From positions 1 through 15,194 of the forward strand of contig JADLDX010000674.1 of the NCBI GenBank assembly GCA_020846515.1: a stretch of 15,194 bases of DNA. The letters are read 5' to 3'. Within the stretch, counting starts at the first letter, position 1; each line of letters opens with the position of its first letter. Below, piece by piece: positions 1-7,845 of this stretch. Source of the stretch: Pirellulaceae bacterium (GTDB lineage Bacteria > Planctomycetota > Planctomycetia > Pirellulales > Pirellulaceae). The position numbers and the translations under genes were made by a program. The notes beneath the pieces were generated by a model. That model was given only the letters and a program-made list of their open reading frames with translations, was not told where the DNA came from and ran no database searches.

Positions 1-1674
1 CGCGTTGTGTAGCAGACGCTTCTCAATCCCGCGCTGGAGAGCTGGGTGCGAGGCCGGCCAACCCAAATACTGACGGCACAGCAAACCTTCGGCTGTCATG
101 CTCAACGAGGGTGCTTCTGGTCGTTGATAAGAATACTCGGATCCATACTCATGCGATACGCTTTCCAAATACTCTGACACACTGCGAATGACTTTTTCAC
201 TGGGTTCAAGACCGGCCATCTTGCCCGTCATCAAGGCCATCATATACCACCCGGTAACTGATAAGTCCGAGTCTTCGCGGGGTTCGTAGCGCCACCCTTT
301 CTGTCGACCTTGAGACCACTCAGCAAATTTTATAGCTCGGCTGGCTGGCAATTTGAGTAACGAATCGCCCGTCAATCCATAGGCTTCGCAAATCGTGATC
401 GTGGCTAGCGCTTGCGAGTACATCTGGTTATGAGAAGGTTCGCCACCCGCAAAAAATCCTTCTTTATCTTGACGTCGCAGCAGAAATTTCAAACCGCGAT
501 CGACTAACTCTTTATATTCGCCGGACTTGTGGGAATGACCGGCTCCCAGAAACGCATTCAGCGCCATGGCGGTGGCCGCCGTTCGATCTTCATTGGACGC
601 GCCGTCGTTGTAAGGTTTGACCAGGCTCCAACCGCCATCGGGCAATTGGTTGTAGGCCAACCATTTCAAACCTAGATTCACTGCCGCTTCGGTTTCCCCA
701 TTGCCACCGAACTTGCCAAGCAAGGCACCTTTTAACGAGCCCGACCGACCGGCCAGACCGTTTTGAATTGCCAAGCCTGACAACCCGGCACCTAAATCGT
801 CTTGAGGCCTGGCCGATAACGATGAACTGATGGCCGATGGATTGAAATCCAGGTCGGGCGTATTGAGCACGATACTGGACATCGGCAATTCGATCTCTTC
901 CAGCGATACATCCGTACCAGCGGGCATGGGCGTGAACTCAATTGCTCCCTGGCCGCCGTCCGCAAAGACGCCATCGAGCACTTGCAGTTTGGTGGCGGCC
1001 ATCTGCGCAATTGGTATTAAGGCGAGCATCAGCAGCAAACCGACATGGACCAGAAAACTGACCATCCAAGCCGGCAACTCTCGTTTGTGTTGGTCGACAC
1101 TGCTCTCTTCGCCTGCATCGCGGACTTCGACAAATCGCAACCATACAGCTTCGGCCGCTTTGTAACCCGGCAGCTTGCGTAGCCAATCCCAGCGTCGTTC
1201 GCGTTGCCGCCTGATCAATTCCACGCGTGCCCGCAAGGCCGCATCTCTATCAACGACCCGTTCGATGCCCAATGCACCTGTCGCCGTCGCTCGCGCAAGG
1301 GGCGCGTTATACGACAAGCTGGTCGCCTGCGCGGTCGCCAAAGACGATGGAGTTGCCAGCGGTGAAGAATCCAGCCGCAGTGAGGAAGCCAAGTCGGCTG
1401 GAAGGTTTACCTGTGATAATGGCGGTGGCGGAGAAAATGCAGGTGGTGGAGGTGGCGCGGGGGGCGCAACTGGCGGTGGCGCAGCGAGGGGTTGTGAAGC
1501 TAGCGGCTGTGCAACGGGCGGTGGTGCAGTTGGGCTTGGAGCCACTGGCCCTGGAGGCAGAGATGCTGGTGCGGGTGGTGGGACCGCGATGCTATTGCCC
1601 GCAGGCCATGCCTGACCAGCGCCAGACTGCTCTGGCGATCCAGGCGATGGCGGTGGTGTGAGGGGCCGTGACAT
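1..1674 (-). CDS. Membrane-anchored protein with squalene-cyclase/prenyltransferase-like repeats (3' end cut by window edge)
   Basis: The frame is open for 558 codons from ATG 1674 to the left edge, so the C terminus is missing. Three parts are visible. Residues 1 to about 90 are very rich in Pro, Ala and Ser. A basic stretch around 135-195 leads into one hydrophobic segment at about 204-226, probably a single membrane anchor. From about 325 onward the sequence has helical repeats like those of squalene-hopene cyclases and prenyltransferases, with QW-type motifs such as DGGWS (346-350), DKEGFF (403-408) and GWRYEP (460-465). I see no DxDD catalytic motif in the visible part. The fold is therefore likely an alpha/alpha toroid used for binding, and no enzymatic role can be claimed. 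The start is uncertain: in-frame GTG 1689 and TTG 1698 lie upstream and no convincing ribosome-binding site is seen. It lies 545 bp downstream of the protease gene on the same strand. Confidence 0.8.
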   Translation of the reverse strand, partial: MSRPLTPPPSPGSPEQSGAGQAWPAGNSIAVPPPAPASLPPGPVAPSPTAPPPVAQPLASQPLAAPPPVAPPAPPPPPAFSPPPPLSQVNLPADLASSLRLDSSPLATPSSLATAQATSLSYNAPLARATATGALGIERVVDRDAALRARVELIRRQRERRWDWLRKLPGYKAAEAVWLRFVEVRDAGEESSVDQHKRELPAWMVSFLVHVGLLLMLALIPIAQMAATKLQVLDGVFADGGQGAIEFTPMPAGTDVSLEEIELPMSSIVLNTPDLDFNPSAISSSLSARPQDDLGAGLSGLAIQNGLAGRSGSLKGALLGKFGGNGETEAAVNLGLKWLAYNQLPDGGWSLVKPYNDGASNEDRTAATAMALNAFLGAGHSHKSGEYKELVDRGLKFLLRRQDKEGFFAGGEPSHNQMYSQALATITICEAYGLTGDSLLKLPASRAIKFAEWSQGRQKGWRYEPREDSDLSVTGWYMMALMTGKMAGLEPSEKVIRSVSEYLESVSHEYGSEYSYQRPEAPSLSMTAEGLLCRQYLGWPASHPALQRGIEKRLLHNA

Positions 1675-1774
1675 GCTGGGCTGGACCACTTGAAGCAAAT
1701 GTTGTTTAGTGCAAGTCAGTTCGGGCTGGTGTAACGCTCGGTGACACGCCGATCGGGGCCGGAAATGAACCGCG

Positions 1775-1801
1775 GTCCGCGGCTGATGCCTCAGCGGCTA
1801 C
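1775..1801. repeat. REP-like hairpin element, GTCC...TGCC...GGCTAC form
   Basis: The element begins GTCC and ends GGCTAC. Inside it GCTGA (1782-1786) pairs with TCAGC (1791-1795) across a TGCC loop. The frame and loop resemble the element at 11468-11493 (GTCC, TGGC loop, GGCTAC), but the stem sequence differs. Two adjacent CCGCGG palindromes (1770-1775, 1777-1782) touch its left side. A further hairpin follows at 1807-1825, where CCTCAC pairs with GTGAGG around a 7-nt loop. I infer an interspersed palindromic repeat; its function is unknown. Confidence 0.45.
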
Positions 1802-1995
1802 ACGAGCCTCACGTATTTAGTGAGGGAGATTCATCGCCGCCGATACACTCATTGTATCACAGAATATCCCGCGAACCCAGCAATCGGCAGTTTGGCCAGC
1901 CAGCATGCCCAGCTCCGTGAACCCACTACCAGATGATTGGCGCTGGAGAAAACGGGAACAGCGCGCCCCCTCTAGGACAAAGCAACATGTTGGTA

Positions 1996-2027
1996 ACTGC
2001 GATCGTCCGCGAGACTGCGATCGTCCG
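1996..2027 (+). repeat. Direct repeat, 14 bp twice with 18-bp period
   Basis: ACTGCGATCGTCCG occurs at 1996-2009 and again at 2014-2027 without mismatch. Each copy contains the palindrome CGATCG. The second copy abuts the 15-bp inverted repeat that starts at 2028, so the two structures may form one element. Confidence 0.7.
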
Positions 2028-2067
2028 GGGAAGAGGTGTGAATCTGGGTCTGTTCACACCTCTTCCC
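2028..2067. other. Perfect 15-bp inverted repeat (strong hairpin)
   Basis: GGGAAGAGGTGTGAA (2028-2042) is the exact reverse complement of 2053-2067, with a 10-nt loop (2043-2052). No T-run follows on either strand, so this is not a standard intrinsic terminator. It lies about 150 bp downstream of the protease stop in the direction of transcription. It could block read-through into the cyclase-like gene or protect an RNA 3' end; both are inference. Confidence 0.7.
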
Positions 2068-2219
2068 GCCAATTCCCTCCCGGGAAATTACGGTTGTCAC
2101 CGCTAAGCACAGCCGGCTTGCCCGGGGCAGCCTGGCGTTCATAGTCATGCTTGGGGCAACGCGACACCTAAGGGCGATATATCTTTGACATCGCCGCCAG
2201 AAACCTATGTCGATTCGGC

Positions 2220-3572
2220 TCAGCGACCTACTGGTTTGGTTAAATCAAGGTTTCCGTAGAAGACCCCGCTACCGCGAATGATGCGGAACTTGGGGTTACG
2301 CGATTGTTTCATTTCGTCGGAGCTTAAGATCCACTCCAGGTCCTTCCAATTGGGTGTCTGCCATTCCAGTAGGCCTACTAGCACATCACCGCGTTGTAGC
2401 TTGGCCAAGGCGGCGGGACTGCTGGGGCGAATACTGTCTATGACTAAGCCACCGTTGTAACTCGAATCAACCGCTTTGACTTGTTGACCATCGGCAGGCC
2501 GGAGGCGCACACCTAAAAGATTCCATGCCACACTGCTCTGATCTTGGTTGCGAGCGGAAACCAGGCTGACGCCGGTCGCTGGCCGAGTCATGCCTTCTAT
2601 ACGTTCCACTCGCGATTGACCGTCGCGTTCATATTCGATATCGATCGCAGAACCTGGTCGATGATCCAGCAGAGCCAGTTCATACTGCAGCCGATTGTGG
2701 ACAGTCTGGTTACCGACGCGTTTGATGGTATCGCCGCTGGTGAGCGTAGCCGTACCCCGTGCCCGATGGACACGAAGTTCGGTATGCCCATCACGCGATG
2801 TCGTGCGTACTTCGAAAGGCACTTCCAACCCGTGCGAACGATGGATCAATAGAGCGGCTACATCCAACGCTTTGTCGACCGGGATAGCAAAGCCGATGCC
2901 TTGAGCTCCAACGCGAACGGCTGCGTTCAAGCCGATCATATCGCCGTCAATGTTGACCAGCGGCCCACCCGAGTTGCCAGGATTGATACTGGCATCGGTT
3001 TGAATCAGATCTTCGTACTCTTGTACGCCGTTGACAGGTATATCGCGATGGAGGGCACTGATAATGCCTTCGGTCACCGTATGCTGATAGCCAAAGGGAT
3101 TGCCGATCGCGACCACCTTCTCACCACGCATCAGGTCGGACGAGGTTCCGAAACGAATCACCGGCACAGGGCGGGGCGCTTCGATCTTCACCAATGCCAG
3201 ATCGGTACTGGGATCATGATCGATTGGAATGCCGATGTACTTCGATCCATCATGCAGAGTGACTTCGATGCGCGTGACGTCTTGGACCACATGCTGGTTG
3301 GTCAAGATATAGCCGCGAGAGTCGATGATAACTCCCGAGCCCATGCCGTTGACCTGCTGAGCCTCGCCGGCGCCTTTGCCGCTGGGCTTGTTGCCTTCGA
3401 TGTTGACCACCGCCGGTTCAGCAGCCAGGATGGCTCGAACCGTATCGGTTTGCCTGGCCGATACGGGAGTTTCGGCCAGCACAGGCTGGCCCATCGAGCC
3501 AAAGCTAGCGCCGGCTATGATTGTAGCCAAAGCCGAAGTTGCAGTACGCAATCGAATACTTGGTTGAAACAT
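2220..3572 (-). CDS. HtrA/DegP-like secreted serine protease with PDZ domains
   Basis: A 450-residue trypsin-like protease of the HtrA/DegP/DegQ family, expected to degrade or guard misfolded proteins outside the cytoplasmic membrane. Residues 1-33 form a signal peptide with a likely cut after VLA (33/34). The protease domain spans about 44-235 and has the full catalytic triad: His94 in TNQHVV, Asp124 in STDLALV and Ser201 in NPGNSGGPL. Two PDZ-like regions follow, a divergent one at about 240-330 and a clearer one at about 350-440 (GGLVIDSIRPSSPAALA, then RGDVLVG). The length is normal for the family. The ATG start is supported by GGAAGGG (3578-3584) with a 5-nt spacer, one of the best ribosome-binding sites in the window. 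The gene is flanked by long gaps on both sides, so it is probably transcribed alone. The exact subtype (DegP, DegQ or a planctomycete paralogue) cannot be told. Confidence 0.95.
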   Translation of the reverse strand: MFQPSIRLRTATSALATIIAGASFGSMGQPVLAETPVSARQTDTVRAILAAEPAVVNIEGNKPSGKGAGEAQQVNGMGSGVIIDSRGYILTNQHVVQDVTRIEVTLHDGSKYIGIPIDHDPSTDLALVKIEAPRPVPVIRFGTSSDLMRGEKVVAIGNPFGYQHTVTEGIISALHRDIPVNGVQEYEDLIQTDASINPGNSGGPLVNIDGDMIGLNAAVRVGAQGIGFAIPVDKALDVAALLIHRSHGLEVPFEVRTTSRDGHTELRVHRARGTATLTSGDTIKRVGNQTVHNRLQYELALLDHRPGSAIDIEYERDGQSRVERIEGMTRPATGVSLVSARNQDQSSVAWNLLGVRLRPADGQQVKAVDSSYNGGLVIDSIRPSSPAALAKLQRGDVLVGLLEWQTPNWKDLEWILSSDEMKQSRNPKFRIIRGSGVFYGNLDLTKPVGR

Positions 3573-4004
3573 CGACGCCCTTCCAGGCGAAACCAGCCGG
3601 GTCGAATAATGAGCCGAGTTAAGTGCGGGCTTAACGCGGCTTCAACAACCACTCACAATGCGGATTGAGGTGGCATGCCGGTTGAATCGGTCGCTCATGA
3701 TGGACCGCTTAACACACCAAATTATCGTCCGTAAGAAATACCTATTTTGACACGATGGCAAAACAGCTAACCTGTACTTCGTGCGGTAACTGTCGGGTCC
3801 GCCCCGCAACGAATGCACAACTCACCAAGCCCGTAGACCGCGCAGAATGCCAATCACCCTCGAATTCTCAGGGCGATGACCGTTGTTGAGTCGTGAGATA
3901 ATCGTAGCCACCCGTCGCCAGACGGTGGACCGCGCAACCATGCCGTAGCCAGACGGTGGACCGCGCAACCATGCCGAGGCCACCGGTCGCCAGAACCCGT
4001 TCGA
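3573..4004. other. 432-bp intergenic gap with tandem repeats, upstream of the protease gene
   Basis: The gap separates the stop of the 656-residue membrane protein gene from the start of the protease gene, both minus strand. The distal part (about 3904-3996) is filled with tandem hairpin repeats. The proximal part should contain the protease promoter, but I cannot name a -35/-10 pair with confidence. A 44-codon Cys-rich plus-strand frame (3755-3889) is discussed in the findings and is not called as a gene. Confidence 0.55.
3904..3996. repeat. Tandem repeat of GTAGCC...GGAC hairpin element, about three units
   Basis: Unit A covers 3904-3944, unit B 3945-3975 and a diverged unit C about 3976-3996. 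A 29-bp segment is identical at 3917-3945 and 3948-3976 (period 31 bp). Unit A begins GTAGCCACCCGTCGCCAGAC; unit B is a shortened form that keeps GTAGCC and CAGACGGTGGAC; unit C keeps GGTCGCCAGA. The hairpin core, CCACCCGTC with GACGGTGG, matches the element at 11468-11493 on the opposite strand except for one extra C. The array begins only 8 bp beyond the stop of the 656-residue protein gene, in its 3' untranslated region. Confidence 0.8.
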
Positions 4005-5975
4005 TCACTTGAAGTCAGGAGCCGCTGGTTCTTCAACGGGGGGTGGATCGTTGCTGGTCGGTTTGCTGTCAGCCTTGACCGGCGCCGGCGCACTGCCTTC
4101 ATCCGGCTGAGCCGCTTTCAATTCGGCTTTTGGCTCCGCCGGTTTTGGTTCAGCTGATTTTGGCTCAGCTGCTGGCTTGGTTGTGTCGGCGGGCTCAGTT
4201 TTACTGGGCTTTGGCTCTTCGGTTTTCTCAGCAGCAGGTTTATCTGCAGCAGGTTTCTCCGGGACGGGTGGCGCAGGGGTCGGTTCTGTGCCAGGAGCAG
4301 ATCCGTCGGTTGGGGCTGCGGTGGGTCCAGCAGCCGCTTCGGCAGCGCGAAGCTCAGCGATACGTTTGAAGTAGGCGCCGCGTTCTTCTTGCTTGGACCA
4401 ATCGGTCAAAATACTTTGCAATCGCGGGTCGGCATTGGCCCGTTCAAATTCCTCGCGGAACTTTATGAAATCGTTCAAGGCAAAATCATCACCCAATGGT
4501 TCGTCGCTGATTTGGCGATAGCGTTTGATGGCCTTGGTAATTTCTTCTGCCGTTTCGTCGGTCATCATCGAGGGGAACTGATTAAAGACTTCAGCCCAGT
4601 TCTTCCAAGCACTTTTGAACTTAGCGATGGCTCCATCCAGTTCACCGCGATCAAGTGCCTTGTTGGCGGCATAGAGATCAGCTCGTGCGTCGAGCGCTGG
4701 CTGGATCTGCTCAGCCTTGCAACGCATATCCCAATACTGGTAGTTGACTTGATTGCGATAAATCTCGACGTGTTGAACGAACTCTTCGGCCCGAGTCACC
4801 GCGATTGCCAGTTCGTTTGCGCGGAACTGTTTGTCTGCGGGCATGGCCGCAGCCACTTCTCGATACGGCACTTGGACTTTGCTCTCGGTATGCATCGCCA
4901 TATAAACTTCTTGCATCGTGCGTTGCAGATCGGGAATCGACAACACGACTTGCTCGTCTGGTGTCAGCTTCGAAATGCGTTCGGCCTTCAATTCGGCCGC
5001 CTTATCTTTGCAGAACTCCATGAATTCTTGCTTGGCTTTGGCCAGGTTTCGGTTGGCAATATCGATGTCGTTCATCTTGAGGTCTTCGCCCCAAGTCGAT
5101 CGCATGATTTGATTGCCATACTGCATCCAGCCATCAGCCGATTTGATCCAAGCGAATTTGGCTGGCTCACCCAGATACCCTTCGGTGGCGATCATAGTGG
5201 CATGATTGATCATCCACATCGGGCCCATGCGGTAGAAGTTGGTAGGCCCTTTGCACGGCAACGCACCACCATTGACCATGGCGTAGCAGCGGTCATACCA
5301 CATCTTGCCGGTTAGCCAGCTGTCGGGATAACCATCGGGCCCCAGTCCGTCAGGCTGGGTAACATCCATCTCGCGGTCGGCCAAAGCCTCGTGCCAGTCG
5401 GAATCCAAGCGATACAGTTGCCGGAATTGAACTTTTTCGTCAGAGACTCCGAATTTATTGCCGAAATTCCAGCCCAAGCCGTAAGGCAGGTCGGTCTTGC
5501 GACGATTGTACTTCGTGCCAGTCAGCAGATAGTCGATGCCCTTCTTGACCCAAGCGTAGCGTTGACGGTAATCGTCGAACTCAACCGAGATGTTGTAGGC
5601 CAGGTTCCAGGACAAAAAGTCCCAAACTTTTACGAAGTGCGGTTCTAAACGGGTGATCTGGTTCAGGGTCGCTGAGTAGTTGTCCCAGAATTGCTCGCGT
5701 TTGTAGTATTCAGCGCGCTGCCACAGGATACTAACGGCTACGCCACGGAGGCCCAGTGTGGCCAAACGCATCGATTCGCTAGCCGGATCGATTTCGCCCA
5801 AGTCGGCTTGTCCCAATTCGTATTTAGAACGAATGGTAGCCAAGGCCCCGCCAGGCGTGGTTTCGCTTTTGCCCGTGCCAATGACGGCCGGATGCCCCAA
5901 CAAATAGATGGGGAATAGCAACAAAACCATAGCGGCGATGTAGACCAGTCGACGTCCCAGTATCTGCACGTTCAT
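4005..5975 (-). CDS. Membrane-anchored extracytoplasmic protein of unknown function, partner of the ABC permease
   Basis: A 656-residue protein that I cannot assign to a named family. One hydrophobic segment at about 10-33 would anchor it with the body outside the cytoplasmic membrane. Residues 50-540 are mostly helical and rich in Trp and Tyr. Part of this (about 85-160, including LEPHFVKVWDFLSWNLAYN) looks TPR-like. Cys230, Cys241, Cys322 and Cys419 could form disulfides. From about 550 to 656 the chain is a low-complexity Pro/Ala/Lys/Glu tail, as in spacers that cross a periplasm or cell wall. The ATG overlaps the permease stop as ATGA, with GGGAG 8 nt upstream, which indicates translational coupling and a shared complex. 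By context it is an accessory subunit or substrate-handling factor of the ABC system. The enzymatic role, if any, is unknown. Confidence 0.85.
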   Translation of the reverse strand: MNVQILGRRLVYIAAMVLLLFPIYLLGHPAVIGTGKSETTPGGALATIRSKYELGQADLGEIDPASESMRLATLGLRGVAVSILWQRAEYYKREQFWDNYSATLNQITRLEPHFVKVWDFLSWNLAYNISVEFDDYRQRYAWVKKGIDYLLTGTKYNRRKTDLPYGLGWNFGNKFGVSDEKVQFRQLYRLDSDWHEALADREMDVTQPDGLGPDGYPDSWLTGKMWYDRCYAMVNGGALPCKGPTNFYRMGPMWMINHATMIATEGYLGEPAKFAWIKSADGWMQYGNQIMRSTWGEDLKMNDIDIANRNLAKAKQEFMEFCKDKAAELKAERISKLTPDEQVVLSIPDLQRTMQEVYMAMHTESKVQVPYREVAAAMPADKQFRANELAIAVTRAEEFVQHVEIYRNQVNYQYWDMRCKAEQIQPALDARADLYAANKALDRGELDGAIAKFKSAWKNWAEVFNQFPSMMTDETAEEITKAIKRYRQISDEPLGDDFALNDFIKFREEFERANADPRLQSILTDWSKQEERGAYFKRIAELRAAEAAAGPTAAPTDGSAPGTEPTPAPPVPEKPAADKPAAEKTEEPKPSKTEPADTTKPAAEPKSAEPKPAEPKAELKAAQPDEGSAPAPVKADSKPTSNDPPPVEEPAAPDFK

Positions 5976-7774
5976 GCAGCCAACTCCCGCGTCTTTAGAA
6001 AGAAGTATCCAATGAGCGCAGTAACCACAAAATAACAGGCGGCCTGCGTTATATGTCTAAACAACAATGAACTGAAAATATCCACGCCATAAGCCACAAA
6101 GGACGAGGTGTTCAAACTACCAAAGTTCGGAAACACGCGACCGATGACGCTCAAGGGGGACATGATACCATAGTCGATCGTCTTAATGACATTTTCCAGC
6201 ACATCGCTGCCCAAGTCCAGTTCCGTCATCGCGCCGGTTTGGGTAGGCATGCGAATAATGGACTCAATCGGTCCACCACCTGGAATCTTGCCACTGGCCA
6301 CTTCACTGGCAATACCACCGAAGAAACCAAAGACCAGGCAAGTCAGCGTGGCGATCATGGCGACCGGGCCACTGAGGAACGTGCTGTACATCACACCGAA
6401 GCAAATGATGATGACCATCTGTAGCCAAATGCCTACATAAGCCTTGAACATGTTCCAGCCGAATGAGCGATCCGCTTTCCGGATGTACAAATCGGCTTGC
6501 GACATGCCCAAGTACTGACTGCGGTCTTCGCAGCGTACGATGACTTCCATCTTGCCGTTTTCGTCGACCAGGTCTTTGTACAAATCCAGCTTCTTGGGCT
6601 CTGAGTTGACGAAACCTTCCAGCTCACGCGGAATGGACATTTGGTCAACTTGAAACTCTTTGATGATGAATCGCAGACGGTTGCTCTCGACTTTGCCGTT
6701 CGGATTTCGCAGAGTGACGGTGCCCTGCACACCTGTGACGATGTCACCCTTAAAGGTTCGAAAGGCCTTTAATGTGTATTCCAGGTTGATACCGTCCTTG
6801 CCAAAGCGGCTTTCCGTCACATCGTCAAACGTCCAGATGGCCGACATCAACGAAGCACCTTCAATGTACTTCTGATAGTTGGATTCGTAGCCAACGTTCA
6901 AGCCTTCACCTGTATTACCTTCGCGGTCCGTAAATCGGAGCGATGCCAACACGGGCACTTTGGCTTGCAACATGCCGACGGGCGGTTCAAGAGCGTAAAT
7001 GGGTTTGCCGTCTTCACCTTTTTCGCCGGTGTCCACCACGGCGTGCTTGTGGCCTTTGACCTCGTTGGTCACGCCTTCGCCATTTTCGCCAATTTCAAAT
7101 GTATGCGTGTGATTGGCATCTAAAGTCGTTTGACCGGTCTTACCATCGGCCGAGATGGCCCGTACGTCGTGCTCATGGCGCACACCGCGCACTACGAAGA
7201 AGAAGCTCAGCACGCCCATAATGGCCAGCAACATAGTGCCGACGGCCGAAAAACCCAGGATGCGGCCAAGCACGATTTCCGTGCTGCGCACTGGTTTGGT
7301 CACAATCGTTTGCACCGTCTTGTTCTTGATATCGGCCGGCAAACTAAAGCAACTCAGGAACAGTCCCAGCAGCAACACCATCCACGACGTGCCGGTGAGC
7401 ACCGATTCGATATATAACCGGGCTGGGTAATCGGCATTGGGATCCAAGAACCAGCCGGCAAACAGCAGACCAACGATAAACACGGCCACGACTGCCAGCA
7501 CTTTGCGACGCATGGCTTCCTGAAAGGCCAACCTGGCAATGGCATAGGTGCGGCGCCATGTCGTACTGGGCAGATCGCGAGCGAACAGTTCGTAAATCAC
7601 TCGCGTAACGGCGTAAAAGCCTTCGACGGGCCCGTACAGAAAAGTGGCCGCGACATAACAAACAATGAATCCCAGCAGGCACAAGCCCGCGAGAATACCC
7701 ACACCCCATAGCAGGGCAAATTGCTGAAAGAGCCACTCGAAGTAGCCCCACATTTGTTCCGATTCTAAGCGCAT
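5972..7774 (-). CDS. ABC-2-type transporter permease with large extracytoplasmic domain
   Basis: A 600-residue polytopic membrane protein of the ABC-2/NosY-GldF type. Hydrophobic segments lie at about 20-46, 92-110, 130-146, 171-195, 445-466, 469-490 and 575-594. The stretch following the third segment (ADIKNKTVQTIVTKPVRSTE, 147-166) matches the coupling region of ABC-2 permeases. A hydrophilic domain of about 240 residues (196-440) is inserted between the fourth and fifth segments and probably faces outward. It carries a paired histidine motif, HTH (222-224) and HKH (242-244), plus HEH (200-202). This is larger than a typical ABC-2 permease of 250-400 residues. The ATPase gene lies 154 bp upstream and the next gene overlaps by 4 bp, so the gene sits inside an operon. 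ATG 7774 is used; ATG 7753 is a possible alternative. The substrate is unknown. Confidence 0.9.
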   Translation of the reverse strand: MRLESEQMWGYFEWLFQQFALLWGVGILAGLCLLGFIVCYVAATFLYGPVEGFYAVTRVIYELFARDLPSTTWRRTYAIARLAFQEAMRRKVLAVVAVFIVGLLFAGWFLDPNADYPARLYIESVLTGTSWMVLLLGLFLSCFSLPADIKNKTVQTIVTKPVRSTEIVLGRILGFSAVGTMLLAIMGVLSFFFVVRGVRHEHDVRAISADGKTGQTTLDANHTHTFEIGENGEGVTNEVKGHKHAVVDTGEKGEDGKPIYALEPPVGMLQAKVPVLASLRFTDREGNTGEGLNVGYESNYQKYIEGASLMSAIWTFDDVTESRFGKDGINLEYTLKAFRTFKGDIVTGVQGTVTLRNPNGKVESNRLRFIIKEFQVDQMSIPRELEGFVNSEPKKLDLYKDLVDENGKMEVIVRCEDRSQYLGMSQADLYIRKADRSFGWNMFKAYVGIWLQMVIIICFGVMYSTFLSGPVAMIATLTCLVFGFFGGIASEVASGKIPGGGPIESIIRMPTQTGAMTELDLGSDVLENVIKTIDYGIMSPLSVIGRVFPNFGSLNTSSFVAYGVDIFSSLLFRHITQAACYFVVTALIGYFFLKTRELAA

Positions 7775-7845
7775 AGTGCAGTTGGCGTTTCAGCAGGGAT
7801 CAGGAATAAGAAATTGGAAGGCGGACTTTGGCCGCCGGTTCACGT

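Larger units (their letters stand above)
1675..2219. other. 545-bp intergenic gap with several palindromes
   Basis: No convincing gene is seen here. The gap lies between the stop of the HtrA-like protease gene and the start of the cyclase-like gene, both minus strand. It holds a cluster of palindromes at about 1770-1825, a direct repeat plus perfect hairpin at 1996-2067, and a weaker hairpin near the protease stop (GGCGAT 2173-2178 with ATCGCC 2190-2195). A 79-codon plus-strand frame at 1905-2144 runs straight through the hairpin and resembles nothing I know, so I do not call it. A promoter for the cyclase-like gene should lie here, but no clear -35/-10 pair is visible. Confidence 0.6.

Noticed and set aside
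1175..1661. Gly/Ala-rich plus-strand frames
   Set aside because: They are the complement of the Pro/Ala-rich N-terminal coding region of the cyclase-like gene; low-complexity GC-rich sequence leaves several frames open.
2901..3668. 255-codon open frame on the plus strand
   Set aside because: It is antisense to the HtrA-like protease gene, whose catalytic triad and signal peptide are unambiguous.
3917..3976. CRISPR-like repeat pair
   Set aside because: The identical 29-bp copies are separated by only 2 bp, so there is no spacer; the hairpin-repeat explanation fits better.
4389..5315. 308-codon open frame on the plus strand
   Set aside because: It lies antisense inside the 656-residue membrane protein gene, has no recognisable motif, and the minus-strand frame is clearly the real one given its membrane anchor, coupling to the permease and coherent tail.
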